From positions 17,205-81,204 of the forward strand of contig JBKBNP010000011.1 of NCBI GenBank assembly GCA_046295215.1: a DNA stretch of 64,000 nucleotides. Reading direction: 5' to 3'. Both the position numbers and the translations under genes were made by a program. The notes below the pieces were generated by a model. The model had not been told where the DNA came from and ran no database searches. It worked only from the letters and a program-made list of their open reading frames with translations. This stretch comes from Szabonella sp046295215 (GTDB lineage Bacteria; Pseudomonadota; Alphaproteobacteria; Rhodobacterales; Rhodobacteraceae). Below are positions 52,931-62,363 of this stretch, in pieces. Position 1 is the first letter of the stretch, and each line of letters opens with the position of its first letter.

Positions 52931-53012
52931 AAACGCGGATGCAAGGTCTGTCCCCGAGCATCCCGGCCCGGCCGGAGCGGCACGGGCATGCGGTGCCGCG
53001 TTTGCGAGAGGG

Positions 53013-54110
53013 TCAGCCGCTGAACAGGAAGTGCAGCACATCGCCATCCTTGACCTCGTAGGTCTTGCCCTCGACGCGGAACTTTCCGGCCTCCTTCGCG
53101 CCCGTCTCGCCATTGCCCGCGATGTAATCGGCATAGGCGACGGTTTCGGCGCGGATGAAGCCCTTTTCGAAATCGCCATGGATCACGCCTGCGGCCTGCG
53201 GGGCCAGCGTGCCTTTCGTGATCGTCCAGGCGCGGGCCTCCTTGGGACCGACGGTGAAATAGGTCTGAAGGCCCAGAAGCTGATAGCCCGCCCGGATCAG
53301 ACGGTCGAGCCCGGCCTCTTCCAGCCCCATCTCGGTCAGGAACATTTCAGCCTCGTCTGCGGGAAGCTGGCTGATCTCCTCCTCGATCCGGGCGGAAATC
53401 ACCACGCTGCCCGCCCCCTGCACCCTTGCCATTTCGGCGACGCGCGCCGACTGGCTGTTGCCGTCGGCGGCCGAGGCTTCCTCGACATTGCAGACGTAAA
53501 GCACGGGTTTGGAGGTCAAGAGTTGCAGGAGGCGCCAGTTGCGCAGGTCGTCGGCGGAAACCTCGACCGTGCGGGCGGGCCGGCCCGCCTCCAGCGCCTT
53601 TTGCGCAAGCGCCAGCAGACGGTCCTGATCGGCGGCTTCCTTGTCATTGCCCTTGAGCTTGCGCGCAAGGTTGGCGCGGCGGCGTTCGATGCTGTCGAGA
53701 TCGGCCAGCATCAGTTCCGTCTCGATGGTGTCCGCGTCGGCGACCGGGTCGATCCGGCCTTCGACATGGGTGATGTCGCCATCCTCGAAACAGCGCAGCA
53801 CATGGGCGATGGCATCGCATTCGCGGATATTGGCAAGGAACTGGTTGCCGAGGCCCTCGCCCTTGGACGCGCCGCGCACAAGGCCCGCAATGTCGACAAA
53901 GGTCATGCGTGTCGGGATGATCTGCTTGCTGCCCGCGATGGCGGCGAGTTTTTCCAGCCGGTCATCGGGCACCGCCACATCGCCGACATTCGGCTCGATG
54001 GTGCAGAAGGGGAAATTGGCCGCCTGTGCCGCAGCCGTGCGGGTCAGCGCGTTGAACAGCGTCGATTTGCCGACATTGGGCAAGCCCACGATCCCCATCC
54101 TGAAACCCAT
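53013..54110 (-). CDS. ychF: Redox-regulated ATPase YchF
   Basis: OBG-family P-loop ATPase that binds ribosomes, 365 residues. P-loop: GIVGLPNVGKSTLFNALT. The specificity motif is NxxE-type (YVCNVEE) rather than NKxD, as in YchF. The C-terminal TGS domain has LQTYFTVGPKEARAWTI and GVIHGDFEKGFIRAETV. Confidence 0.97.
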   Translation of the reverse strand: MGFRMGIVGLPNVGKSTLFNALTRTAAAQAANFPFCTIEPNVGDVAVPDDRLEKLAAIAGSKQIIPTRMTFVDIAGLVRGASKGEGLGNQFLANIRECDAIAHVLRCFEDGDITHVEGRIDPVADADTIETELMLADLDSIERRRANLARKLKGNDKEAADQDRLLALAQKALEAGRPARTVEVSADDLRNWRLLQLLTSKPVLYVCNVEEASAADGNSQSARVAEMARVQGAGSVVISARIEEEISQLPADEAEMFLTEMGLEEAGLDRLIRAGYQLLGLQTYFTVGPKEARAWTITKGTLAPQAAGVIHGDFEKGFIRAETVAYADYIAGNGETGAKEAGKFRVEGKTYEVKDGDVLHFLFSG

Positions 54111-54185
54111 CGCCGCATCCTTTCCGAAGTTGCGGCGCCTACCTATCCTGCCCCCCGGTTCCGTGCAAGCCGGGTGCAGGACGGG

Positions 54186-54425
54186 TCACAGCAGGATCGG
54201 TCTGTAGCTGAAGGCCTTTTCGATGATCTGCTCGGGCGCCGAAAGATCCCCGGCATCGGCTGGCGGCCAGAACACCAGATCGGTGATGGCCGGGTCGGGC
54301 GACAGGTCTGTCAGGCGCGAGAACAGTGCATCGGTCTCGGCCTCCGTCAGATCGGGATCGTCGAAGAACCGGCGCAGCAGCGCCAGCGCCTCGGCCTTGC
54401 GCGCGGCCACCGCCGTTTCGTCCAT
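54186..54425 (-). CDS. Small hypothetical protein
   Basis: A 79-residue acidic protein of unknown function. It has ARKAEALALLRRFFDDPDLT near the N terminus and ends EKAFSYRPILL. The ATG at 54425 is chosen over a longer upstream start. It seems conserved in related bacteria from memory, but without a named role. Separate from trpA, which is divergent. Confidence 0.65.
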   Translation of the reverse strand: MDETAVAARKAEALALLRRFFDDPDLTEAETDALFSRLTDLSPDPAITDLVFWPPADAGDLSAPEQIIEKAFSYRPILL

Positions 54426-54521
54426 CCTGCATCTTTCCTGTGCTGACCCGGCCGGAACGACACAGGGCTTGCCTTCCGTCAAGACCCGGGGCAAACCGGA
54501 CCCAACCCCGAGGAGACGCCC

Positions 54522-55313
54522 ATGACCCGCATCGACGCCCGCTTCGCCGCGCTGAAAGCCGCAGGCCGCAAGGCTTTCGTGTCCTACATCATGGCGGGCG
54601 ACCCGGACGAGGCGACTTCGCTTGCGGTGATGCAGGGACTTCCCGCCGCAGGTGTTGACATCATCGAACTGGGCATGCCCTTCACCGACCCGATGGCCGA
54701 TGGCCCGACGATCCAGCTGGCCGGGCAGCGCGCGCTGGAGGGAGGAATGACCATGGACCGGGTTCTGGGCATGGTGCGGGCATTCCGCAAGACCGATGCC
54801 GAGACCCCCATCGTGCTGATGGGCTATTACAATCCGATCTACGCGCGCGGGGTGGACCGGTTTCTGATCGAAGCGGTCGAGGCCGGGATCGACGGGCTGA
54901 TCGTGGTGGATCTGCCGCCCGAGGAGGACAGCGAGCTTTGCCTGCCGGCGCAGGCGGCGGGGCTGAATTTCATCCGGCTGGCAACGCCGACGACCGATGA
55001 CAGGCGCCTGCCCAAGGTGCTGCAGAACACATCAGGCTTTGTCTATTACGTCTCGATCACCGGGATCACCGGGGCGGCGGCCCCCGAAGCTTCGGACGTG
55101 GCCCCGGAAGTGGCGCGGATCAAGGCGGCGACCGACCTGCCGGTGATCGTCGGGTTCGGCATTTCCACCCCCGGGGCGGCAGAGGCCATTGCCGCGATTG
55201 CCGATGGCTGCGTCGTCGGGTCTGCCATCGTCAAGGACATTGGCGACGGCAAGCCGGTGGCGGAGGTTCTGGCCCGCGTGGCGGCACTGGCCGAAGGCGC
55301 GCATCGGGGGTGA
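54522..55313 (+). CDS. trpA: Tryptophan synthase alpha chain
   Basis: Cleaves indole-glycerol phosphate to indole and glyceraldehyde phosphate. It has 263 residues. The catalytic Glu is in IIELGMPFTDPMADGPTIQ, and the Asp in VVDLPPEE; the phosphate site is VGFGISTPG. The trpB partner is not adjacent in the window. Confidence 0.96.
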   Translation: MTRIDARFAALKAAGRKAFVSYIMAGDPDEATSLAVMQGLPAAGVDIIELGMPFTDPMADGPTIQLAGQRALEGGMTMDRVLGMVRAFRKTDAETPIVLMGYYNPIYARGVDRFLIEAVEAGIDGLIVVDLPPEEDSELCLPAQAAGLNFIRLATPTTDDRRLPKVLQNTSGFVYYVSITGITGAAAPEASDVAPEVARIKAATDLPVIVGFGISTPGAAEAIAAIADGCVVGSAIVKDIGDGKPVAEVLARVAALAEGAHRG

Positions 55314-55451
55314 AGCCGGGCGTCGGTGGTGCAGGGCGATGGCCTTGTCCGGATTGGTGGGCCTCCGGGGCGGTCTCTGCCGGAATGGAACCGGTCGCTT
55401 TCGCGGAGCGTGCCTCTGGCGCCGCCCAAAAGATGGGCGTAAGCAGACGCG

Positions 55452-56714
55452 ATGGCGCGCGCGACCTATCCGATTGGTGAAGCACATCTCCTGCCCTTCT
55501 GGCGCAGGCCCATCTTTCTTCTGGTGCTGATGGCGGCGGCCTTGCCGATTTCCTTTGCCACATGGTCGGCGCTTCTCAACAATTTCGTCATCGAGGCGGC
55601 GGGCTTCACCGGGGTAGAGATCGGTTGGCTGCATACGGTGCGGGAAATTCCGGGGTTCCTTGCCATCGGGGTGATTGCGGTCCTGCTGGTGATGCGCGAA
55701 CAGATCCTTGCGCTGGTTTCGCTGGCCATGCTGGGGATCGCGACGGCGGTGACAGCCTGGTATCCGAGTTTCGGAGGCCTGCTGTTCGTCACGCTGATCT
55801 CCTCTATCGGGTTCCATTATTTCGAGACGGTGAACCAGTCGCTGCAACTGCAATGGATCGACAAGAAACGCGCGCCGCAGGTGATCGGCTGGCTGGTGGC
55901 GGTGGGGTCGGGGGCGTCGCTGGTGGCTTACGGCCTTCTGGTGCTGACATGGCGCAGTTTTGATCTGAGCTACAATTTCGTGTTCATGGCGGCGGGTCTG
56001 GTGACGGTGGCCATTGTGATCTTTTGCGCGCTGGCCTTCCCGCAATTCGAGGCGCCGCATCCGCAGAACAAGACCATGGTGCTGCGGCGGCGCTACTGGC
56101 TTTATTATGCGCTGCAATTCATGTCGGGCGCGCGGCGGCAGATCTTTGTCGTCTTTGCCGCCTTCATGATGGTGGAACGCTTCGGCATGGATGTGCAGGC
56201 GCTGACGGCGCTGTTTCTGGTCAACTACCTTGCCAACATGCTGATCGCGCCTGTGATCGGGCAATGGATCGCACGGTTCGGTGAGCGGCGGATGCTGATT
56301 GTCGAATATACCGGGCTGGCACTGGTGTTCCTGTTCTATGCGGGGCTTTACGTTTTCGACTGGGGCTGGTGGATGGCGGCGGTGCTTTATGTCGTGAACC
56401 ACCTGTTCTTTGCCATGGCCTTCGCGCTGAAAACCTATTTCCAGAAGATCGCGGACCCGGCCGATATTGCCCCGACTGCGGCGGTGGCCTTCACCATCAA
56501 CCATATTGCTGCGGTGTTCCTGCCTGCGGGGCTGGGCTATCTGTGGATCCTGTCGCCCATATCGGTGTTCCTGCTGGCGGCAGGGATGGCGGCGGTGTCG
56601 GTGGGCTTTTCCATGCTGGTGCCGCGCCACCCCGAGGCGGGGCACGAGACGCTTCTGTCGCGTGGACCGACCCCGCGGCCCACCGCGCTTGACGCAGGCC
56701 GGGCAGAGGGCTAG
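55452..56714 (+). CDS. MFS transporter
   Basis: A 420-residue membrane protein with about 12 hydrophobic segments and an MFS-like pattern; the loop RFGERRMLIVEYTG in the second half is typical. No clear substrate signature. It starts at ATG 55452, 139 bases after trpA, and precedes prmA by 59 bases; a link to either gene is not evident. Confidence 0.82.
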   Translation: MARATYPIGEAHLLPFWRRPIFLLVLMAAALPISFATWSALLNNFVIEAAGFTGVEIGWLHTVREIPGFLAIGVIAVLLVMREQILALVSLAMLGIATAVTAWYPSFGGLLFVTLISSIGFHYFETVNQSLQLQWIDKKRAPQVIGWLVAVGSGASLVAYGLLVLTWRSFDLSYNFVFMAAGLVTVAIVIFCALAFPQFEAPHPQNKTMVLRRRYWLYYALQFMSGARRQIFVVFAAFMMVERFGMDVQALTALFLVNYLANMLIAPVIGQWIARFGERRMLIVEYTGLALVFLFYAGLYVFDWGWWMAAVLYVVNHLFFAMAFALKTYFQKIADPADIAPTAAVAFTINHIAAVFLPAGLGYLWILSPISVFLLAAGMAAVSVGFSMLVPRHPEAGHETLLSRGPTPRPTALDAGRAEG

Positions 56715-56773
56715 GCCGCGCTGGACCGCCGCCCCTTTCGATCCCTGCCCATTCCTGACCGAGGACGCCCGCC

Positions 56774-57646
56774 ATGCCCACCTATTCCGCCCTGACGACC
56801 CTGCCCGGACAGGACGCCGCCGAGGCGCTGGCCGAGGCCATGGAAAAGATGGAGCCGGAACCCACCGGCGTCGGCTTATTCGAGATCGAGGACGGCTCGG
56901 GTCTCTGGGAAGTTGGCGCCTATTTCATGGACCCGCCGCAGGAGGCGGTGCTGGACCTTCTGGCGGCGGCCTTTGGCGCGCGGCCCTTCGCGCTGTCGGA
57001 ACTGCCGGAGATTGACTGGGTCGCCAAGGTGCGGCGCGAATTGTCGCCCGTGGATGCGGGGCGTTTTTTCGTGTTCGGCAGCCATGATGCGGACAAGGTG
57101 CCGCAGGGGCGCATTGCCTTGCAGATCGAGGCGACAGTGGCGTTCGGGACCGGGCATCACGGCACCACGCTGGGATGCCTTCTGGCCTTCGACGGGCTGC
57201 TCGATCAGGGGTTCCAGCCGGCCCGCGTTGCCGATATCGGCTGCGGGACCGCCGTGCTGGCGCTGGCCGCCGCCAGCGTGCTGCCCGATGCGCTGGTGAT
57301 CGCCTCGGATATTGACGAGGTGGCGGTGGATGTGGCGCTGGCCAACTGCGCCATCAATGGTCTGGAGGGGCGGGTCGAGTGTCTTGAGGCGGCGGGATTC
57401 GACCATCCGCGTCTGGCCGAGGCCGCGCCCTATGATCTGGTCTTTGCCAATATCCTGAAAGGCCCGCTGATCGAGCTTGCTCCGGCGATGGCGCTCAATA
57501 TTGCCGAGGACGGGCTGTGCATCCTGTCAGGGCTGCTGACCGTTCAGGCCGATTCGATCATCGCCGCCTATGAGGCCGAAGGCTTTGTCCTGCAATCGCG
57601 AAACGATTTGGGCGAATGGTCGGCATTGGTGCTGCGTCGGAAATAA
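56774..57646 (+). CDS. prmA: Ribosomal protein L11 methyltransferase
   Basis: Trimethylates ribosomal protein L11 with SAM, 290 residues. The L11-recognition N-terminal domain is followed by the active part: TVAFGTGHHGTTLGCL, VADIGCGTAVLALAA, and the NPPY-like DLVFANILKGPL. The C terminus SGLLTVQADSIIAAYEAEG is characteristic. Confidence 0.94.
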   Translation: MPTYSALTTLPGQDAAEALAEAMEKMEPEPTGVGLFEIEDGSGLWEVGAYFMDPPQEAVLDLLAAAFGARPFALSELPEIDWVAKVRRELSPVDAGRFFVFGSHDADKVPQGRIALQIEATVAFGTGHHGTTLGCLLAFDGLLDQGFQPARVADIGCGTAVLALAAASVLPDALVIASDIDEVAVDVALANCAINGLEGRVECLEAAGFDHPRLAEAAPYDLVFANILKGPLIELAPAMALNIAEDGLCILSGLLTVQADSIIAAYEAEGFVLQSRNDLGEWSALVLRRK

Positions 57647-57755
57647 CCATCTGTAAATATGTCAGAAATTTGTCGATTCTGGTTCCATAGATGGGCTTTT
57701 TGCCCAACAGAAGCCACATTTGTGGCGTTAAACTTGGGGTAGTTGAGCGAAGTGG

Positions 57756-58148
57756 ATGGTTGCGATGCATGACCCGAATCTGATTGATTTCTACAACCGC
57801 GTCGGTCGGTTGCAAAAGGCACATGCGGCCGGATACGGCTTCGAGGCGATCGGCACGCTGGGCCGGTCCCATTACAGTCGGCGTTCCCGGAAACGGCGCA
57901 CCGGGCTGATCCTTCCAGTCCTGTTCGTGGCGATGGCGGTGTTCGGGCTGAAAGGCACGATCCACTACCATGTCGGGGCGCAGACCTATGAGACGCGGGT
58001 ATCGTCCATGAGCCATGGCGAGGGTTTCGACCGTCTGGGCGCGGTTCTGATGCAGGCCGATCCGGTGACTGTCTGGCTGTCCGGGCAGATGCAGGAACGG
58101 CTGCGTGGCAAGGATGCCGGAAAACTGGTGGCTGGCGATCTGCTCTGA
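57756..58148 (+). CDS. Hypothetical single-TM protein
   Basis: A 130-residue protein with a basic cytoplasmic part (RSHYSRRSRKRR) and one membrane helix at about 50-67 (LILPVLFVAMAVFGLKG), then a probable periplasmic domain to the C terminus. No family recognised. A second ATG three codons downstream is possible. Confidence 0.7.
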   Translation: MVAMHDPNLIDFYNRVGRLQKAHAAGYGFEAIGTLGRSHYSRRSRKRRTGLILPVLFVAMAVFGLKGTIHYHVGAQTYETRVSSMSHGEGFDRLGAVLMQADPVTVWLSGQMQERLRGKDAGKLVAGDLL

Positions 58149-58185
58149 CCTTCCGGACCCTGTGACCCGACATCGACAGAATTGA

Positions 58186-58213
58186 AAAGGCCGCATCCGG
58201 AGATGCGGCCTTT
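58186..58213. terminator. Bidirectional terminator between convergent genes
   Basis: A 12-base perfect stem (AAAGGCCGCATC with GATGCGGCCTTT) around a 4-base loop, flanked by A and T runs on both strands. It serves the 57756 gene and the DUF1127 gene. Confidence 0.85.
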
Positions 58214-58250
58214 GGTGTTTCGCAGCGCAGGCTTGCGCAATTGCGGAATG

Positions 58251-58466
58251 TCAGTTCCGGGTCAGCGCGCCGAGACGGTTGATGTCGTCGCGGCAAAGGC
58301 CGATATCATCCAGCTCGCGGTCCGACAGTTTGCCGAGCGCATTGCGCGTCACGCGGGCGTCGTTCCAGCCGGAAACTGCGGCAAAGACTTTGCCGAAGAA
58401 TTGCACGATGCGGAACGTGGTGATGGCGCCGAACGGCGCCGTGCGGGTCGTCTCATAGGCGGCCAT
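58251..58466 (-). CDS. DUF1127 family small protein
   Basis: A 71-residue protein with the DUF1127 signature at the C terminus: ARVTRNALGKLSDRELDDIGLCRDDI. In related bacteria such proteins bind RNA and affect sRNA turnover (for example CcaF1 in Rhodobacter sphaeroides), often with stress-regulated expression. Function here is inferred. Confidence 0.88.
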   Translation of the reverse strand: MAAYETTRTAPFGAITTFRIVQFFGKVFAAVSGWNDARVTRNALGKLSDRELDDIGLCRDDINRLGALTRN

Positions 58467-58779
58467 GGCGGTTTTCCTTGTTCATAAACTGCCTGAATTG
58501 GCAGCAGGGTTGTTCGATACACGCCAGATAAGCGTGCTGCAGGTGCAAAGCAATCCGGGGAAACGGCATGGCCGGATTGCAGGAAACGCATGGGTCCGCG
58601 CCATTGAAACGCCTTTTTTTGTTGGGCCAAACGAGCCCTGTCGTTTCCACTGTGCGAGATGTCGTATTTTGCATCCGCAGCATCGTTGGGGGTGGGGTTC
58701 GAGGTTCCGGCAAATCCGCTTGGCGGATGTTCCCTTTTCGTGCTAACTGTTGCGAAAGAAGAAAAACGAGGGGGCGGTC
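58467..58779. other. Divergent gap between DUF1127 gene and ruvC
   Basis: This 313-base gap holds a perfect 9-base stem (GCAATCCGG at 58550-58558 with CCGGATTGC at 58572-58580), then on the plus strand a weak second hairpin and a run of seven T (58614-58620). It may contain the 5' leader of the DUF1127 gene, a small RNA, or both. No coding frame stands out. Confidence 0.5.
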
Positions 58780-59307
58780 TTGCGGGTTCTGGGCATCGAT
58801 CCGGGTTTGCGCAATCTGGGCTGGGGCGTGATCGACGTCGCAGGCGCGCGGATCACCCATGTCGCGAACGGGATCTGCCATTCCGGTGCGGCGGATGGCG
58901 ATCTTGCGATGCGGCTTCTGACTTTGCACCGGCAGTTGACCGAGGTGGTCGCCCGGTTCGCGCCCGGGGCAGCGGCGGTGGAACATACGTTCGTCAACAA
59001 GGATGCGGTGGCGACGCTGAAGCTGGGGCAGGCGCGGGGGATTGCGTTGCTGGTGCCGGCGCAGGCGGGGATCGCGGTCGGGGAATATGCCCCCAATGCG
59101 GTGAAAAAGACGGTGGTCGGCGTGGGCCATGCCGCCAAGGCGCAGATCGACCACATGGTGCGCCTGCATCTGCCGGGGGTGGAGATTGCGGGCCCCGATG
59201 CTGCCGATGCGCTGGCGATTGCCATCTGCCACGCGCATCATCTGCAATCCTCGGGCCGGTTGCAGGCCGCTTTGCAGAAGGCTGACGGGCGGAGGCTGGC
59301 AGGATGA
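58780..59307 (+). CDS. ruvC: Holliday junction endonuclease RuvC
   Basis: Cuts Holliday junctions in recombination, 175 residues. The N-terminal active-site Asp is in LRVLGIDPGLRNLGWG, a second acidic residue is in AAVEHTFV and the C-terminal one in GPDAADALAIAICHAH. It starts with TTG at 58780 after a GAGGGGG ribosome site; an ATG-like start 10 codons upstream (58750) is a TTG with poorer context. Confidence 0.94.
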   Translation: MRVLGIDPGLRNLGWGVIDVAGARITHVANGICHSGAADGDLAMRLLTLHRQLTEVVARFAPGAAAVEHTFVNKDAVATLKLGQARGIALLVPAQAGIAVGEYAPNAVKKTVVGVGHAAKAQIDHMVRLHLPGVEIAGPDAADALAIAICHAHHLQSSGRLQAALQKADGRRLAG

Positions 59308-59978
59308 TCGGAAAGATCGCGGGACGGCTCGACTATCGCGGGACGGATCATGTGCTGATCGACGTGCGCGGCGTCGGCTATATCGTGCATGTGTCGGACC
59401 GCACGCTGGCCGCGATGCCGGGGCCGGGGGAGGCGGTGGCGCTTTATACCGAACTTCTCGTGCGCGAGGATCTGCTGCAACTCTTCGGCTTTCCGACCTT
59501 GCTGGAAAAGGAGTGGCACCGGCTGCTGGTGACCGTGCAGGGGGTGGGCGCGAAGGCCGCGATGGCCATTCTGGGCACATTGGGGCCCGAGGGTGTCGCG
59601 CGCGCGATTGCGCTGGGGGATGTGCGGGCCATTCAGGCGGCCCCCGGCATCGGTCCCAAGATCGCGCAGCGCGTGGTGCTGGAGCTGAAATCGAAAGCGC
59701 CCGCCGCCATGGCCATGGCCGCAAATCCGGGCTCCACGGCTGCGGCGCAACAGGATGACAGCCTGGTCGAAACCATCGCCCCCGCGGCTCCGCGCCTGGC
59801 CGCAGCATCCCCTTCGCGCGCGGCCCATAGTGCGGAGGCGCTGTCGGCGCTGCTCAACCTCGGCTATGGGCAGGGCGATGCCGCGCAGGCGGTGGCGCAG
59901 GCGGCGGGCGAGGCCCCCGAGGCGGAAACGGCGGCGCTGATCCGGGCGGCGTTGCGGCTGCTCGCGCCGAAGTCATAG
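59304..59978 (+). CDS. ruvA: Holliday junction helicase subunit RuvA
   Basis: Tetrameric junction-binding partner of RuvB, 224 residues. The N-terminal OB fold begins MIGKIAGRLDYRG, helix-hairpin-helix segments are GVGAKAAMAILG and APGIGPKIAQRVVLELK, and the flexible C-terminal domain III binds RuvB. It overlaps ruvC (ATGA). Confidence 0.96.
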   Translation: MIGKIAGRLDYRGTDHVLIDVRGVGYIVHVSDRTLAAMPGPGEAVALYTELLVREDLLQLFGFPTLLEKEWHRLLVTVQGVGAKAAMAILGTLGPEGVARAIALGDVRAIQAAPGIGPKIAQRVVLELKSKAPAAMAMAANPGSTAAAQQDDSLVETIAPAAPRLAAASPSRAAHSAEALSALLNLGYGQGDAAQAVAQAAGEAPEAETAALIRAALRLLAPKS

Positions 59979-60041
59979 TCAGGCAGCCTTGCAGGGCTGA
60001 CCGCTGCGCCCCATATCGGCGGCGGTGCCAAGGAGACCGCA

Positions 60042-60914
60042 ATGACAGGATATGCAAGGACTTTCATGCTGATGGCGGCGCTGACGGCGCTGTTCATGGG
60101 GATCGGTGCGCTGATCGGAGGCACGGGTGGGGCGGTGATCGCGCTTATCGTGGCGGGTGCGATGAACCTCTACGGCTGGTGGAATTCCGACAAGGCCGTG
60201 CTGCGGATGCATGGCGCGCGGGAAGTGACGGAGGCCACGGCGCCGGACCTTGTGCGCATGGTCAATGGTCTTGCCGACGGGGCCGGGATGCCGCGCCCCA
60301 GGGTCTATGTGATCGAAACGGAACAACCCAATGCCTTTGCCACCGGGCGCAACCCGCAAAACGCCGCTGTTGCCGCGACAACGGGCCTGTTGCGGCAATT
60401 GTCGCCCGAGGAAGTGGCCGCCGTGATGGCGCATGAACTCGCCCATATCACCAATCGCGACACGCTCATCATGACGATGACGGCGACTTTTGCGGGGGCG
60501 ATTTCCATGCTGGCGAATTTTGCGATGTTCTTTGGCGGGCGCAACCGGCAGGGCGGGATCATCGGGACACTGGCCCTGATGATCCTTGCCCCCATGGCGG
60601 CGGCGCTGGTGCAGATGGCGATTTCGCGGTCGCGCGAATATGAGGCGGACCGGGTGGGGGCCGAGATCTGCGGGCGGCCGGATTGGCTCGCCTCGGCGCT
60701 GGCCAAGATCGCGCGGCTGGCTGGGCGGGTGGAAAACCCTGCAGCCGAACGCAACCCCGCCACCGCGCATATGTTCATCATCAACCCGCTGCACCCCGAG
60801 ACACACAAGGCCGACAAGCTGTTCTCCACCCATCCGAACACGGAAAACCGGATTGCGGCCTTGCAGCAGATGACGACGGGCAGCAAGGCAAAGCGCTCGG
60901 GGCCCTGGGCCTGA
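60042..60914 (+). CDS. htpX: Membrane metalloprotease HtpX
   Basis: Zinc-dependent membrane protease (M48 family) for membrane protein quality control, 290 residues. Two hydrophobic segments are at the N terminus, the zinc motif is MAHELAHITNRD and the third ligand Glu is in SREYEADRVGAEI. A pair of membrane segments lies between them. It is 63 bases after ruvA. Confidence 0.95.
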   Translation: MTGYARTFMLMAALTALFMGIGALIGGTGGAVIALIVAGAMNLYGWWNSDKAVLRMHGAREVTEATAPDLVRMVNGLADGAGMPRPRVYVIETEQPNAFATGRNPQNAAVAATTGLLRQLSPEEVAAVMAHELAHITNRDTLIMTMTATFAGAISMLANFAMFFGGRNRQGGIIGTLALMILAPMAAALVQMAISRSREYEADRVGAEICGRPDWLASALAKIARLAGRVENPAAERNPATAHMFIINPLHPETHKADKLFSTHPNTENRIAALQQMTTGSKAKRSGPWA

Positions 60915-60947
60915 CCGCTTCTCAGTCCTGACCAGATTCCTCGTAGC

Positions 60948-60971
60948 GGGGCGGACCGAAGATGCCGCCCC
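60948..60971. terminator. Hairpin between htpX and the convergent gene
   Basis: GGGGCGG pairs with CCGCCCC across a 10-base loop in the gap between htpX and the 60989 gene. No T run, so only a tentative terminator. Confidence 0.4.
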
Positions 60972-60988
60972 TCACGGACGAGGGCGTG

Positions 60989-61591
60989 TCAGGTCGAACG
61001 CAACAGCACCTTGGCCGACCCGACGGCCCCCGCGATCTGCCGATACCCCGCCATCGTCACCGGTCGGTTGGCGGAACGCAGCAGCAGCGTTTCGGTGCGC
61101 TCCAGGATCGCGGCGGCCTGTGATCTTGCCGCGGCCTGCCGTGCCGGATTGACCGGCACCAGCGCGCGCCGCGTAGCGGTGCCGCCCGGCACGCGCGCTG
61201 TTGCACGCGGCAGCGTCGTATCGGCATTGGCCCGCGCAAGTTCCGCAAGATCGCGTGAGGCTTCGGCAAGAAGGGTCCTGGCCTGGGCCAGATCGCCGGT
61301 CGAGGGCATCGCGCGGGAAATGGCGTCGAGCCTTTCGGCCATGCAATCGACGACATAGGCCTGTTCGGGCAGGCGCGCGCAGAACCGCGTCGCGGCCTCG
61401 ATCTGCGAGGTGACCGCGCCGGGTGTTGCAAGGCTCGCCACCCCACCAGCCGGGGCAGCCTGTGGCAGGTCCGGAACAAACACTGGCAGGCCCCCGATGC
61501 CGCCGACGGCGGTCTTGCCGGCCAGTGCGGGAGATACCGCCAGCAACAGTGCGGCTGTGGCGCAGAACAGGGAATGTGCTTTTGCGGCCAT
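60989..61591 (-). CDS. Hypothetical exported protein
   Basis: A 200-residue protein with a signal peptide (SLFCATAALLLAVSPALAG). The mature part is Ala-rich and helical, with two cysteines (FCARLP and VVDCMAE) that could form a disulfide, and a segment LAQARTLLAEASRDLAELAR with coiled-coil character. No family recognised. It follows the 61596 gene by four bases on the minus strand. Confidence 0.75.
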   Translation of the reverse strand: MAAKAHSLFCATAALLLAVSPALAGKTAVGGIGGLPVFVPDLPQAAPAGGVASLATPGAVTSQIEAATRFCARLPEQAYVVDCMAERLDAISRAMPSTGDLAQARTLLAEASRDLAELARANADTTLPRATARVPGGTATRRALVPVNPARQAAARSQAAAILERTETLLLRSANRPVTMAGYRQIAGAVGSAKVLLRST

Positions 61592-61595
61592 GGTC

Positions 61596-62363
61596 CTACC
61601 TTCCGAACAGATTGGCGACTGCCCAGGTCGCGGACAGTGTCACGCGGCGGCTGGATTTGCGGTCCGTCACGTCATTCACAGCGAAAGTGAAGCTCAATCC
61701 CTCCACTCCGGGGGCTTTTACGCCAAGCCCGAGGTCCAGCGCCTCGCCTGTCCAGGCGGCGCTGACTGCAAGGTTGGGTGTCAGGCCAAGGCCGACCCCG
61801 GCGAAAATGCCGGGATCCTTGTCCCCGTTGCGGATATGCGAGCCACCCCCGAAGGTCAGCATCAGCGGATAGCTGTCCTGACCGATCCGAACCGAGGTGA
61901 AGCTGGTGATGGCCGCCGTCAGCGACGTCTTTTGCCCCTTCACCGCGCCCCAGGGGGCGAGGTAATCGGCAGAGACGCCAAGATAGGTTGTCCATTGTCC
62001 TGCGCCGATCCGGCGCGAGGCCTTGACGCTGAACGATCCCGCATCACCGAAATTCCGGCTGAGCGAGGCAATGGAGGCGGTAACCTGCACCCCGATGCCA
62101 TCCTCCGCACTGCCAAGGCCGAAGCCGAGCGCCAGGGATCCGTCATTGTCGCGCAGCGCTGCGCCGGCGCGACGGTCGGTCAGCGCCAGACTGCCGAAAA
62201 CCGTGCCATGCGGCGCGACCGTTCCCGACGGTATGCCCACGAGCGTCAGATGCTTGCGCGTTTCCTGCGCAACTGCGGGCGCGGAAATGGCCATCAGGGC
62301 GGCAATGACCAGTGGCAAGGCGACAACAGGGCGGTGGCGGTCTGGGGCAGTTTGTCTGGCCAT
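61596..62363 (-). CDS. Hypothetical exported protein, possible beta-barrel
   Basis: A 255-residue protein with a signal peptide (VVALPLVIAALMAISAPAVA). The mature part shows alternating polar/hydrophobic strands rich in Gly and aromatic residues and ends ATWAVANLFGR, which would fit an outer-membrane or surface beta structure. The ATG at 62363 has a GAAAGG site. No family recognised. Probably in one operon with the 60989 gene. Confidence 0.72.
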   Translation of the reverse strand: MARQTAPDRHRPVVALPLVIAALMAISAPAVAQETRKHLTLVGIPSGTVAPHGTVFGSLALTDRRAGAALRDNDGSLALGFGLGSAEDGIGVQVTASIASLSRNFGDAGSFSVKASRRIGAGQWTTYLGVSADYLAPWGAVKGQKTSLTAAITSFTSVRIGQDSYPLMLTFGGGSHIRNGDKDPGIFAGVGLGLTPNLAVSAAWTGEALDLGLGVKAPGVEGLSFTFAVNDVTDRKSSRRVTLSATWAVANLFGR

